Assembly: GCF_000006405.1 (NCBI RefSeq)
Contig: NW_003215247.1
Span: 70,905 to 134,904, forward strand
Direction: 5' to 3'
Length of the DNA: 64,000 nucleotides
Origin: Perkinsus marinus ATCC 50983
Taxonomy: Eukaryota > Perkinsozoa > Perkinsida > Perkinsidae
The notes beneath the pieces are model-generated. The model had not been told where the DNA came from and did no database searches. It saw only the letters and a program-made list of their open reading frames with translations. Position 1 is the stretch's first letter. Each line of letters opens with the position of its first letter. This document shows positions 10,379 through 21,952 of the stretch, piece after piece. The position numbers were made by a program, and so were the translations under genes.

Positions 10379-10997
10379 TGATTGCATGTCCTTGCTTCAT
10401 ATCATCAAGTTTCAATGTTGATTTTTTAGAGAACATCATCCCGTCTAAATCAACTGGAACTTTTCGTTGTTACTCTGTAGCGCGAATTGAATTGGATCTG
10501 TCCTTGCGTTGAGACCTAAAGGATGAGCCCTTCTGGGAAACCCGAGGCCCTTTCGGCTCAAGACTCTTGGGAAGTAGCACGACCCCTATTTACCGTTCGT
10601 GTGTCTTTGTGCATGGATTTCGATCCGAATAATTTACTGGGTGACGTTCAATCCTCTCAATATCCTCGTGAAGAAGGGTACTGGGTATGCTGAGTGTAAA
10701 TTTACGTATGATGAATTTTTGTATGATGAATCGTAAAGTGAGTTGTCGGTAACGATGGCAAATCGTGTACCTGTGCACCTTTTCCACTACTCTATTGGCC
10801 CAGGAACTTGCGTCGTTCTGAAGAATGTGTTTCGCTGGCAATGAGAGACATTCAGCTGCAGGCACGTATCGGAATATTTACATGCGGTTCGCGACCATAT
10901 AACGTGTGACTTACACACTGTGAGAAGTAGCAGCAGCCTAGTCGTGTGTAACATGTGTCGAATGACTGCATGCTCTATACTATAGTGAGTGCTTCGG
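10379..10997. other. No supported gene
   Basis: Only short frames on both strands without motifs or clear splice sites. Confidence 0.4.
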
Positions 10998-11310
10998 GAC
11001 CAACTACACCTTTTAAATCTCAAATTCAGCAAGTGGAAGAATTCGGGAATGCAAGTTCAGATTCGTCGGACACGAGACCAATTTCGACCAACGAAAGCTC
11101 ACTTTCACTGCATCTCGATATTCACTATTCGTACTTCACAATTTGTGAAAAGACTACTCGACGTACTTCCCAGTGTAAACAGTTTTTGCATGGAGTAGGA
11201 TTCATGAGTGGCTCCGGGGGTTAACGTTGGGCCACATCGGAGGGATGATGAAGAATCGAACCTGAACAATCTCCCGGCTCGAATCTTCGATCATCCTTTG
11301 ACACAGTTAA
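10998..11310 (+). mobile_element. Third, partial copy of the foldback element
   Basis: Starts ACTACACCTTTTAAATCTCA, matching the outer end of the element at 8928. It then shares TTCGTCGGACACGAGACCAA and CGAAAGCTCACTTTCAC with the inner end. Further right it shares the core motif GAACCTGAACAATCTCCCGG with about 9265-9285. It is more diverged than the two arms are from each other. Confidence 0.5.
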
Positions 11311-11399
11311 CCACAAATGAAACACATTTAATTTCGACGATTGAAGTACCCTTGTCGGCTCGCAAATGAGCATTATGCACGCTCATTCATATCAGTCAA

Positions 11400-11545
11400 A
11401 CTTGAGCGTATATTGTCGAACTTGAGCGTGTATTGTCAAAGTCGAGCGTGTATTGTCAAAGTCGAGCGTATATTGTCAAAGTCGAGCGTATATTGTCAAA
11501 GTCGAGCGTATATTGCTAAAGTTGAGCGTATAGTGTCAAAGTTGA
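11400..11545. repeat. 20-bp minisatellite, about 7 copies
   Basis: Unit TTGTCAAAGTCGAGCGTATA (20 bp), with small variants at each end (for example CGAACTTGAGCGTGTATTGT). Confidence 0.85.
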
Positions 11546-11577
11546 ATAAAACATTTTTGACCGTGTCAAGCTTGCTT

Positions 11578-11735
11578 TTGATAGTGTCAAACTTGAATGT
11601 CACTCTGGCAAACTTGGATGCAACATTCCAGCATGGTATCAAACTTGAATGTCACTCTGGCAAACTTGGATGCAACATTCCAGCATGGTATCAAACTTGA
11701 ATGTCACTCTGGCCAACTTGGATGTAACATCTGAG
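11578..11735. repeat. 52-bp tandem repeat, about 3 copies
   Basis: The unit begins GGTATCAAACTTGAATGTCA. The first two complete copies are nearly identical and the third is diverging after ACTTGGATG. It may have grown from the same TGTCAAACTTGA word as the adjacent 20-bp repeat. Confidence 0.8.
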
Positions 11736-12130
11736 AAGGTGTAAACCTGTGTAACACGCTGGCATTCTTGAGTGCAACGCTGTCAAGCTTGTGTGTTCAC
11801 TTGTCAAACTTGGCTGGGGAAAGGCGTAGTTTTCTCCACTGTGGATCGACAGTCATACTTTAGCTGTACTCAATTCGTCTTGTGAATGGTGGCGAATCTG
11901 TAGTGCGGATGCAATCTAGTGCAAACAGTGCAATGCAGTAGAGAAACGCAATACCCGGAAGAGTGGATCCAACCCGTCTGTGCTTACAATGATACTCTCA
12001 ACACTTGGAGAAAAACGGAAAGCTTACATGGGAAGTCAAGTGATATGAAGAAGAGAAGAATTTCAATGCTAAGAAAGTAAGCGCGAATTCGGCCAACTAA
12101 TGTACTAAAGTGTGATAACCGGGCCGAGAT
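11736..12130. other. No supported gene
   Basis: Spacer between the minisatellites and the right inverted arm. TGTCAAACTTG-like words persist to about 11815; otherwise nothing is seen. Confidence 0.4.
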
Positions 12131-14890
12131 AAGGATGATTGAGAGGTTGCGGTGTCGGCACCCACCCGGCAAATGCTCAGTCGGGTGATGCCGTCTGGGG
12201 AACTACACAAAGAACAGCATCACTGAACAGCTTACACAGCTCGGATCCATAACTCCTATCCATCTGACAGGTGTGGCACCCACGTCGGGGTACCGGAATA
12301 AAGGAAAGCAAACGACTGAGTACCCGCACTAGGTAATAGACAGAACGACCTCATCCCACGTAAAGCTAAACGCCGATAAGATGACACCTCCCTACTCACC
12401 TGTCTATGCATTTGCTTGCCGTTCTCCTCATGGATGTGTGCTGCCACAGATCTACCCATAGCTTCGAAAAACAACGAAGACATGTACTTGCTGCAATCCC
12501 ATTGTATCCCCTCCTTCCCCAAGTATGACGCCTACCCTCCCCTATTGTGATTTGGAAACCATTTTGAGAAACCAGGATGAGAAAGCGGGATAGAATTCAC
12601 GTCGCGAAGATCTCAAATCCCCTACATAGCGCCTGAGAACAAACCGACTACAAAAACGGGAACATCGGTAGAAAAGATCATAGAGGAAATTCTAGAATCA
12701 TGGAAGATTATCCCTACGAGCTTAAAATGAGAACTTCTTGAGTACTGGCGTTAGGAGTGGCGGGTCCAGCACCCACACTTAGTGTGCTGTTCTCCTCAGG
12801 TAACCTAAAAAGGCAACTTACACATGTTGTCCAACTCAATCCTCCATCCATGACCATATATGACAGGTGAAGCACCCAGTCTAGTGCCGCATCCGTACAT
12901 GAAAAGAGTGACAGAGTCAACGTCAAAGCAATTCAAACACATCCATCATGGAGAAAACTTACCCGTTCATCAACAGGGCATTATCATCCAGAAGCCGCCA
13001 TACGTCGGATCTGAAGCTACTACGAAAAAGGGAAGGAATACTCCTTACAGGCGAGATGAAATCTATCGAAAGATTGGGGTGTTTTATGTGTGCTCATCAA
13101 TCAGCTATGTTTAATTGTGTTACTCCAGATGGATTGGTTGCGCAGTGACAAAAGAATGTAAGCGGATGATGATGATGACGATGATGGTAATGGTACCGGC
13201 TCTTGGTCGAGTATGAAGTGATGGATAGCGGGTATCGCCCCCGTTGAGCTGGATGTACTCTGAAGAATGTTCTTGCAGCAGTATCATCAGAGGCCTTAGC
13301 CAAACTGGCTTCGGGAAGACCCTGTCCCTCTCGTAGTGTAGTCGAGTAAAGCCCTCAGGATGTTCTAAACGCTTCTGTGAACATCTTCTTTCCATACTCG
13401 GATATCATCTTGTTCAATGGTTGCTCGTGTCGATCTTGCGCAAGAAGAAAAAGACTATCTCATATAGCGTAAAATAAAACAGGAAAACGTTCACGTGTCT
13501 AGCAGCTTCGCAAAGAGTCTTGTGTCTGAATGAACGGGTGGAAAGCATCAGCGTTGGAAAAACCTTAAAAAAACTGAGGAAACGACCAGTACCAGACCAG
13601 TCCGAGCATCTACGCAAGTCCGCTAAGTTTGTGATCTACACTCAGTGGCCTACTAGAGACTGGTTAGCGATGGTTATCGAGTAACTTCTCACTATCATAC
13701 TCTTCAGGCAGAGGCATGCAGTCAAAGTAGCAGCAATGACAGGTGAGGCACCCACGAAGGATACCGGAATGAAAGAGAAACGAAAAGACGTGAATGTCCA
13801 TTCATCATGAGGAAACCAACTTACGTGTAGAAGTCCAAAGTCACTCTTCTTCTGTGTGCTGATGAAACACTAGTAGATGCAAATAGAACCAGGAGGATAT
13901 AACAGTGAATAATATTCAAATGAATGCCACATAACCATACCCATCAATATTTCCAATGAACACCAAGATGGAAACGTGAAGATTTCCAATACAGGCCGGT
14001 ACGATCTCAAGGAATTGCACAGCGATGAAAGCTCGACCCTCATCCGCAAGGATACCTGTAGCCTCGTGAAGTTCACCATATCGATTCGATGAGCCTTTGT
14101 TGTCAGTCAAGACTAACATAAAGAGAAGACCAGAGGGTGCAGTGAAGTCAATAATAGAAGTCAATGACGGAGGTATCCGAACTTCGCTGAAGACCGCCTG
14201 ATTTGATAGAAGGGACAATTTGGCCAAAACAACGCCTCGAGTGGAGAAGTCTTCTGTTAAGCTCTGGGAGAATCTCCGAATGAGCCATGATCGGGGTGTT
14301 CACATGCAATCTCGATGGAAACCTGATGCGAGTTCACCCGAGGTTGAGAGCAGCTACCGAGGGAATGCATCCATGAGGTGAAGACAGTACAGTACCGGGA
14401 GAGTGCCTGATGCAATGGGAGCCACACACAAAGTAGTGGGGATACATGGAATCTCCTTGAAGTAGAATGGAATGCCATGTTTCAAACGAAAACAACTACG
14501 GTAGAGGAAGGCACGAGGTAGTCACCAGGGGACGGGATGTCCGGAGGGATGGGGGAGGGGGAGGGGGAACACGACCAAGGGGGCCACAGACAAAACCTCG
14601 CCCTCAAAGCGACACAGAGAGCATAGAGATAACACGATTCCCTTGTGGTGCCCCCGCACTGAGGAGTACCCATCCAAGGGTCAGAGAGGGCTGACACCTC
14701 ACATAACTTGGATAAGGAGATGTAGTAAAGTGAGGGGCGGACGACATAAATAGCGAATACGTTAGCTACAGATCGTCTTGGAATCGGCACGCATGCTGAA
14801 GACTGCGCCGACGACAGTGTTCGACCTCTCTAACACTCTCCAGCCCGCCAAAGCATGTGATAAGTGAAGTCATCTAAGTGCAGACCACCA
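12131..14890 (-). pseudogene. Transporter-like duplicate, right (inverted, continuous) copy
   Basis: On the minus strand this copy runs without the phosphodiesterase interruption: LGGLHLDDFTYHML, VANVFAIYVVRPSLYYISL, KLCEVSALSDPWMGTPQ, then VLSVAPLVVFPLP, KEIPCIPTTLCVAPIASG, TPIMAHSEILPELNR, LAKLSLLSNQAVFSEV, IDFTAPSGLLFMLVLTDNK, FIAVQFLEIVPACIGN, DAALDWVLHLSYMVMDGG and GRSVAAHIHEENGKQMHRQ. Hydrophobic segments and the SDP-MG and EILPEL / LTEDFST-like motifs fit a GPH/MFS_2 carrier. Several frame changes fall where no GT-AG intron is obvious, so I treat it as probably decayed, although an intron-rich working gene is not excluded. The inner end is the shared sequence at 12136-12205 / 8502-8580. 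Confidence 0.45.
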
Positions 14891-16356
14891 AGCATGGTGA
14901 GAGCTACGGCAGGATCATAAGAAAGGATCTCATTGCGACGTGTGAATGATATAAATTTTGTGTCACGTCAACATTCGAGGAGACAACGACGGATCTTGCT
15001 CAATGAAATGCTGATGCTCTAGTGTATTCGCCAATGAGCTGCACCAACCAGTGCCGAGCTCGCACCGGGTATACCCATTCCGTCTCCCGTGAGTACCGAG
15101 GGGCATATGGGGCGGGAGCGCTGTTGATAGGCCTTCTGAGTTGAGTCCAGCAGTGATTCACGCACACAGTGGTGGTTGTGCGGTCGGCTGACCAGTGTTC
15201 ATACACCTTCGATTGGAAGAAGGCTAAGCATAGTCGCCAACTACTGTTGTTGTTTATTAATCTGATTCACTTCGGGTCTCGAACTACAGTAATTGAAGGA
15301 GCTATTCCATACTATATGCCATCCATTCTGGATGATCCAGAAACGCGGCGCACGTGTACATTGCGCCGTCGAAGATGCCGAAACACAAGCGGCAGATTGC
15401 ATCAAACCTCAGACTTTGGGGCCACGGAGGCTGACTCCGATCTTTTAGTTCCTTCACTGCGCCCTCTCCTCACTCCCGAGGGAAATCACTCCAGGGAAGA
15501 TTACAACGACGGCACCATCCTTTTGAATCTCTGTTGACTGGCAATCAGTCTTGCGGACCCGAGTCCCTCAGAATGGGATATTCAATGACCGCGTCCCCGT
15601 GAGGGAAGCCTACTTGCGTTCTATCTCAAGCAAATTTGCCACCATCTGTTGGCTGCTGTCTGATAGCAGCCGAATTGTTCCTCAAGCCTTAGTAAACCTT
15701 TAGTATCCCCGATGAACTAATCCACTACCTGAGTTATTCTTTCGAGGCGCCTTAGAGTTGAGAAAACTGAGCACTCCTCAAATTGTCATGCGAATACAAG
15801 TAAGATTTCGAATATGAGTAGTTTTGAAAATCGACAACTCCTTAATGAGCATCTTAGTATCACTAACTGTACTCACGAGCAGAAACGAAGCTCGCCGATT
15901 CAGCGAGTATGGTCTCACCAGGAGGCGGTTTGAGTGAAGCCTCCGTGGCTTTTCCTTGCCGTCGGTCGCCGTCGAGCTCCTCACCTTCGGAAATGCAAGG
16001 TATAAGGTTTCTCGTTCCCGAAGGAAATCGTGTGACTGTAACAGCGCATAATGCTCCTTCGTGTAAATCAGATACGAAATGCACTTCGACAATGTCATGA
16101 TGTGCATGCTAGCGTATGTAGCAGCAACAACCAATCAGTTGTTGCTGACCCTAACTATGTTTACTCTGGGGTAGTCCGACTATCTCAGTTCGGGGCGTAA
16201 TTCGTCATAGACCAACTGATATAACGTATCTAGCATTTTCAGATTGAGTCGAGGACTGTTACTCATATGAAATGGCGAGCGAGAGCTTCACGCCCCACAA
16301 CTGTGGCAAGTCGCATCTGGGACCCAGTTTCTGCACAGTACTGCACAGTATTGAAG
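14891..16356. other. Gene-poor; isolated coding-like frames
   Basis: The minus frame 16084-15863 (HFVSDLHEGALCAVTVTRF and later SLKPPPGETILAESASF) is preceded by a possible acceptor and followed by a good donor (gtgagtaca), so it could be one exon of an unidentified gene. The plus frame 15169-15537 has no recognisable features. No complete gene can be built. Confidence 0.3.
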
Positions 16357-16377
16357 AGTACCCAGATTCTGGGTACT
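16357..16377. repeat. Perfect 10-nt hairpin inside a repeated motif
   Basis: AGTACCCAGA and its reverse complement are separated by one base; the CACAGTA words outside it extend the pairing. Confidence 0.75.
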
Positions 16378-16519
16378 GTGTAGTAGTCACGAAAATAGTG
16401 GAAACGCTACAGAAAACCTTCGTCAGCCCAATGTGGAGTTATAACAGAAAACAACGCTATAATGAAAGTGAGACTTGACTCGATTCATTAATTGATGTTC
16501 AGGGGCCGTATGCGGATCC

Positions 16520-16800
16520 TGATGCAACAGGTGAGTCAGAGTATTTACTCAGATGAAAAAATCAGATGGTGAGTATTAACCCCTGATTCGCTGATTTTCT
16601 ACTCTGGAGCGAGAAATCAGGATCATCGCGATGATATGTGAATCTCCGAGCTGATTCGCGAATCTAAAGTTGATTTTTTGGCTGATTAATACTCTTACTC
16701 AATATGCCTTGCTCATGAGACTGATTTTTCGGGTGATTCCATTAAATCTGAGTATTTTCGAGAATCAGGGAATCAGAGATTGGATCAGACATTTTTGACA
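16520..16800. repeat. TGATTC-rich degenerate satellite, first block
   Basis: Many copies of TGATTC/GAATCA and TGATTTTT words, with irregular spacing and no open frame. Confidence 0.6.
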
Positions 16801-17103
16801 AGACGAAGAATATAGTCGCTACGCCCCACATCCGAAAGTGACATTTTCAAGAAAGGAGGAAAATGTCACTTTGCGAGGGTAGAACCTGGTAAATTCGTCC
16901 TAAATGCATGAACATTTCCCGTTCCGCTATAACAATGACAAAATTGTGAAAGAAGATCTTTTGTCGCACGTGTACACATCCGTACTTCAAACTTTTCAAT
17001 ATGTTCACTCGGAATCCGACAATCCCTCAAGAGAATCGATGAAGGGCATTTATTGTTTTTATGAATAATTAATTGAATTAAGGAATGCGCAATTCACACC
17101 GTG

Positions 17104-17380
17104 TGGTTGCATGTACTACATGCGCTAAACCTCCATCCACCGTTATGTATCGTGTGATCCCATAGCTGAACTGGTTAAGGGTGTGCTTCCACGTGCTCGA
17201 AACAGGGGTTCTACTCCCGGGCAGGGTCATACTGATATCCTGTATGCACTACGTGCGCTATAGTATAGCTATACCTCCTTGCACTGTCTTATATTGTATA
17301 ATCTCACAGCTCAACTGGTCAAGGATACACTTTCACTTGATCAAAGCCGAGGTCCTATCCCCCGGCACGGTCATTCTAAG
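17104..17380 (+). repeat. Tandem pair of tRNA-like (SINE-like) units
   Basis: Two related units of about 135 bp follow one another. Unit 1 has TAGCTGAACTGGTTAAGGG (A-box-like, about 17163) and GGGTTCTACTCCCGGG (B-box-like, about 17206). Unit 2 has CAGCTCAACTGGTCAAGG (about 17308) and AGGTCCTATCCCCCGG (about 17349). Both are preceded by a CTAC(A/G)TGCGCTA motif. B-box positions are degenerate, so working tRNAs are unlikely. Confidence 0.5.
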
Positions 17381-17439
17381 CACCTAAGCCATCGCAAGCA
17401 GCAGAGGAGGTTTTCCGTGGCGCGCGCTGAAGTCGTGAA

Positions 17440-17960
17440 TCAAGGTCGAGAATCAGAATCAGGATTGGGTACCCGGGGGGTCCGGACCCCCGGTACGAAT
17501 CAAGGCAAAATAACGTGGAAAAATGGAGATACTCACGGCGTGAGTATGATTCGGAATCACACGCTGAGTAAAAATCTGATTCTGAATCTTTGGCGTTCTC
17601 GAGTTGAGTAAAATACTCACGAGTATGAGTTTTGAATCACAATCACGTTGAAAAAATCTAGAATCATGATTCTTACTCACTGGGTTGAGTAAATACTCTG
17701 ACTCATTGATTCACAATCAGAATCAATGGCTGAGTATGATTCTGAATCAGGAATCATGATTCTGAATCAGGAATCATGATTCTGAATCAAGAATCGAAAT
17801 CAACGCTTGAGCGAAATCAGGAATCAGGAATCGTACTCGCGAATCCTGAATCTGAATCAACACTTGTGAATCATGGTGTGAGTTGAATCAAAATCGGAAA
17901 TCAGATAGTGAGTTGAATCAGTGCCTGTGATTCTCGAATCAGTATCCGCATACCGCCCCA
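17440..17960. repeat. GAATCA satellite, second block with 20-bp units
   Basis: Dense GAATCA/TGATTC words. At about 17736-17800 three near-identical 20-bp units (ATGATTCTGAATCAGGAATC) occur. Because the word is close to its own reverse complement, the block is rich in overlapping short hairpins. Confidence 0.75.
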
Positions 17961-18875
17961 GATAAGTCTCTTTTTTATTCAATGGCTTTAGTCAAATCAG
18001 AAGACTTAAAAATGAAGTGGACGACTTGTGCGCGCAGAGATTTATGGGCGAGCGAAACTCCTTCGTGAGGATTCTACAAGTTCCGGGAAAAATGAATTTC
18101 CCCAGTCGCATTAGGAGCCACTCTTAGCCGAATTCGACAGAGCAGTGACATTGTTTGAGGTAATTGTTTGAATAAGGGGTTTGTAATTGCTCGGGAAGTG
18201 GGACGAGACCACCGTACCATTAAGTAAGCAAGGCGGATCGTCAACATGATCTCTGGGAGGAGGGTTCCCTCAAGCTGAACTTGCTGAGCCGTAGTGCATG
18301 ACTCACGACTCGTGATTCGCTAGTCGCTCTATGATGACATGTAACTTACATCATGTAAGTTACATGATGATGTAACATAGCGTCTAGAACAACATGGTGG
18401 GTCGTTTGCCCAACGGCTCGAGTCTTCTCAGAGGTGGCACTGTTGTGTGGAGTCCTCAATTATGGTATTGGTATGATCAGGAGGCAATGAGTAGATGATT
18501 GTTCTGTAACTGAAGCATCGGTTCACGGATGACAGCATACTCTGCTCGGTCTAACCACTTGGCGATCGTCTTTCTATCTACGACAAGTGTAGGCTAGTGT
18601 AGGATATACAGGATACATTGTAGGAGGGTGCCTGGCTTGAACTAATAACATCCAGAGTTCCTAGACGAACCCTTACAATACTGTAAAGAGTATAAACAGA
18701 GGTAGATAGAGTTTAGTTTAGATTAGTTCTGCCAGATTACTTCAAATTAGACCATTGCGCGGTTTAGATTTGTCTATTTTAATTTAGAATAGGCGTTACT
18801 ACTCGAATTAAGCACGGCGGTGATCTCAGGGGGAGTATGGTACCGTAGGGCTGATCGTTAAAGGTTTATAGGCTC
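17961..18875. other. Intergenic, one hairpin, otherwise nothing recognised
   Basis: No gene is supported. It contains a perfect 14-nt inverted repeat at 18338-18366 and, at its right end, should hold the promoter of the MFS transporter gene. Confidence 0.5.
18338..18366. repeat. Perfect 14-nt inverted repeat
   Basis: CATGTAACTTACAT, one base, ATGTAAGTTACATG. Confidence 0.85.
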
Positions 18876-21613
18876 ATGGACACATTCATTAAGGTTTCGT
18901 TTTCCTCGCTGTTGATGACTACCATCGATCGCGATCATCCAATGTGTCCAAGCGTAGCGGCCTGGGCTACAGCTGCGGCCTCACTGCCATTGATGATCAT
19001 CTGTGGCTCGGTCTATACTTTCGGCCTGTACTCAGAGCAGCTCAAATTGGCGTTGGACTTGAGTCAGGTACTTCCGGTAGGGGTGTGCGTCCGTAGTAGC
19101 TCTCAAGTACAATGTGTAGCTGTGAAAGATCTGTGCGACGCGCGGTAGGGATGTGTAGCTTATCGTATGCAGTCCCAATTGACGTATCTGTCTCTGGCGT
19201 TCAATGCTGGCAATGGCTTATCAATATTCGGAGGACTGTTCTGCGACAAGTACGGACCTCGGCCCACTATACTCGTTGGTAATGAGCACAGTGACGTTCA
19301 CCCGATGTCAGTCGAAAGAGGCAACGAGGTTGTTGACAGGCTCTATACTGATTGCCGCTGGTTACATTTTGGTATGGCTCCCTAGTAGGCTGGGGATCTG
19401 GATACCGCTACCGCCGGTGAGCTGCTGTATACCCCTAGTTGAGCTATACTGATGGGCCTGTAGATACTATGTTTCCTGTGTGTTGGGCAAGGAGTGGGAT
19501 GGATGGATACCGCACTGGTCTCGACTAATACCAAGAACTTCCCGTGGCACAGAGGGAAGGTTGTCGGCATCGTTAAAGCGTTCTATGGGCTGAGTAAACT
19601 ATCGTGAGGCAACTCAGGTTCAGTGATTTCCGTGGTGGTAGGTGCATCGTTTTTGGTATGTGTCACAGCGACGTTCTTATCAAATAACCCTCTTGATTTC
19701 CTTCTCACCGTGGGAGTAGCGGCACCCATCATCGCAGTTATTGGTAGTCGTTTTATATTCGTTGTGCACGAAGACGTTAGTGTGGAGTAAGCAGTGCTTA
19801 GTCGTATATTCTGGTGCAGTATTTTTATCAGGTATTACGCCTACCATCGATGCTTCGTAATATCGTATAGTATGCTCACTGTATTGGCCGTAGTATTGAC
19901 GATCTACTCCCTTGCTCCCGACGTCCTGCCGGGGATTGTGGCGTGAGTGCCTTGTGGGGTCTTTAATACCGCACTTGCTCGATGTTCCACTAACCATTAT
20001 GTAGTGGTGATGTGTGAGGGATTGTAAAAGGTGTGGGAATTGAATTCTACAGTTCGCGTCAGAAGATGCTCTGATGTTAGTGCCATCAGGAATGTGTGTG
20101 AGGGCCATACTTTGTACTGTAGTAGTCACCGGTCTCAGGTTTGGCATCTCGTTGGCTGTGCTTATCCCAACAGTACTGTACCTCCCGTCGGCAGTTAAAA
20201 CAGATGTGAGATTGGGGGTCCGCGAGATACTTCTGTTTTCGAGTCGCACTACTTGCTAAGCAAATTTTGCTTAGTGTCATGCTCAGTACAGTATAGGAGC
20301 TAGCTATGCTCATTCATAGTTTCGAACTATTCGCTTTTGAAGGGCCTCTCACTTCGAGGGGATAATGAGGCTTTGTCAGGTTCGGTCCTTGAACGACCCC
20401 AGAGCCAAGACTGATCCCTTGTTGGAGCAGGAGCCTCTCGAGGAGATGTTAACCAGTGATAGATGCTGTTTTAAGCGTGTAGATAATGTAGTGCTCTTAT
20501 CTATGCAGGGGTAACATCTACTCACTGTGTGTGTAGGGTCCAGCGACTATGCTCACTGGAGTGTTCTGGTTGTATTTCGTGGCCCTGCTCACTGGTTTCG
20601 GTGGTGGACTTACTGTCATCAACAACTCAGCTCAAATAGGCCTGGCCGCAGGTCTCAGTAAAGGAGCGGTCACGAGTATGGTTAGCATGATATCGATCGG
20701 GAACGCTGCTGGTAGGGTTCTGGGGTAGTACAATGGCCTCGAGCAGAGCATAGGTTGATGTTTGTCGATCCCTCTCTCAAGGGTTCGAGGAGGAGAATTA
20801 GTCTTGGTCAAGACCTCATAAGTTCTTATCTAAATGAATATCAGCTTTTCGCACGGTATTCATCCGCTGGGCCTCGTCTTCGGAATGATTCATGGACGAT
20901 GGTGGCTTTGGCTCAGGGCGTGTGTTGAGTGGAAGGCTATCCGATGCCTTAGTGGTTCGGCCATGGGCTCTTATGTTTGGTCTGGTCCTCATGATCGTCG
21001 GATATGCGATGGCTCTGCTTGGGCTAGTCTTGGCTGGATGTGCAGTGGTGGGCATGGCTTATGGTAAGTATGGACCGTGCGGTTATATGACCATACGTCT
21101 TATGAGGAGCCATAAAGTGTATCTTAGATTGTCTTTATAGCTGTTGTATTGTAAGGTACATTCTGGTCGCTGATGGCTGCTATCTGTGCTGAGTTGTATG
21201 GTCGTAGTCATCTGGCTTCAACGTATACTCTCATCCAGATAGCTCAGGTACATGGTAGATGCTTTACTCGTTATGCATCGGGTATTCCCTGTTACTCAGG
21301 TTACGGGCTCCTTCTTGCTGGCTTCGCTCGTCTTCGGACGCCTCTATGATGCGGATTCTTATTTCGATGGGAGTAGGTCCGTACCTTACTCAGGACTTAA
21401 TGGCTCTGTTATTTAGGCAAGAAGGTCTGTGTATCATCTGGCTGTTACTCCACGAGTTTTATCATCAACATCGGCTGTTTACTAGTCGGCTGCGTTGCTA
21501 CGTTGTGGATGATCAACCTTACAAGCGGATTCTATAGAGTCCTTCATACGACCAAGCGAGCGCTCCCGAATAGCCCTGCTTCATCGAGATTGCTGACTTC
21601 CCCGGGCCCGTAA
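18876..21613 (+). CDS. Nodulin-like major facilitator superfamily transporter
   Basis: A multi-exon membrane transporter. Exon 1 (18876-19067) encodes the first helix with CGSVYTFGLYSEQLKLALD, typical of nodulin-like / monocarboxylate-type MFS proteins. The following exons give LSLAFNAGNGLSIFGGLF and CDKYGPRPTILVG (MFS loop 2-3), SILIAAGYILVWLPS, CVGQGVGWMDTALVSTNTKN, FPWHRGKVVGIVKAFYGLS, then a polar mid-loop with DPRAKTDPLLEQEPLEEML. The second half has GGGLTVINNSAQIGLAAGLS, SMISIGNAAGRVLSGRLSDA, a helix pair, AAICAELYGRSHLASTYTL, SFLLASLVFGRLYDAD and a last exon ending TSPGP before TAA at 21611-21613. Introns run from 24 nt (19594-19617) to about 195 nt. Phase and family order agree, so it looks intact. 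It probably moves a small organic solute; the substrate is unknown. Confidence 0.8.
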
Positions 21614-21952
21614 TTTTGGATCTTCCTGTTTCTGTCGAGGTCGATGATTGAGCGGAGCGGAGCAAGATTTGATTTTTTTTACTGAATGTACTGTGGCTGC
21701 ACTTGCCAACTTGCATCATGGCTATAAGCAGGAACTACACTGGCCTAGTAGTTGGACGTTTTTATCATGTTTTATCGCGTGTGACGCACTCGAGTATAGT
21801 GGAACATACTTTTTATCAGAAAGTCGAATGACTGTAGCGGTTTCTAAGGATTCTATCAAGGAGCGTGTTGGAGGTGGTTAATTATGGATCGCCGTGTGCA
21901 CATTCGCACAGTATGAATCGCTCTTGCGCGGCAAAATTCCAATTCCACGAGG
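21614..21952. other. Intergenic between MFS transporter and FOR20
   Basis: No gene is seen. A poly-T tract (about 21671-21679) and AT-rich segments are present; it probably holds the 3' end of one gene and the promoter of the next. Confidence 0.5.

Noticed and set aside
19680-20249. 189-codon minus frame
   Set aside because: Opposite MFS transporter exons such as MLTVLAVVLTIYSLAPDVLP and NNPLDFLLTVG; composition is arbitrary and there is no family motif.
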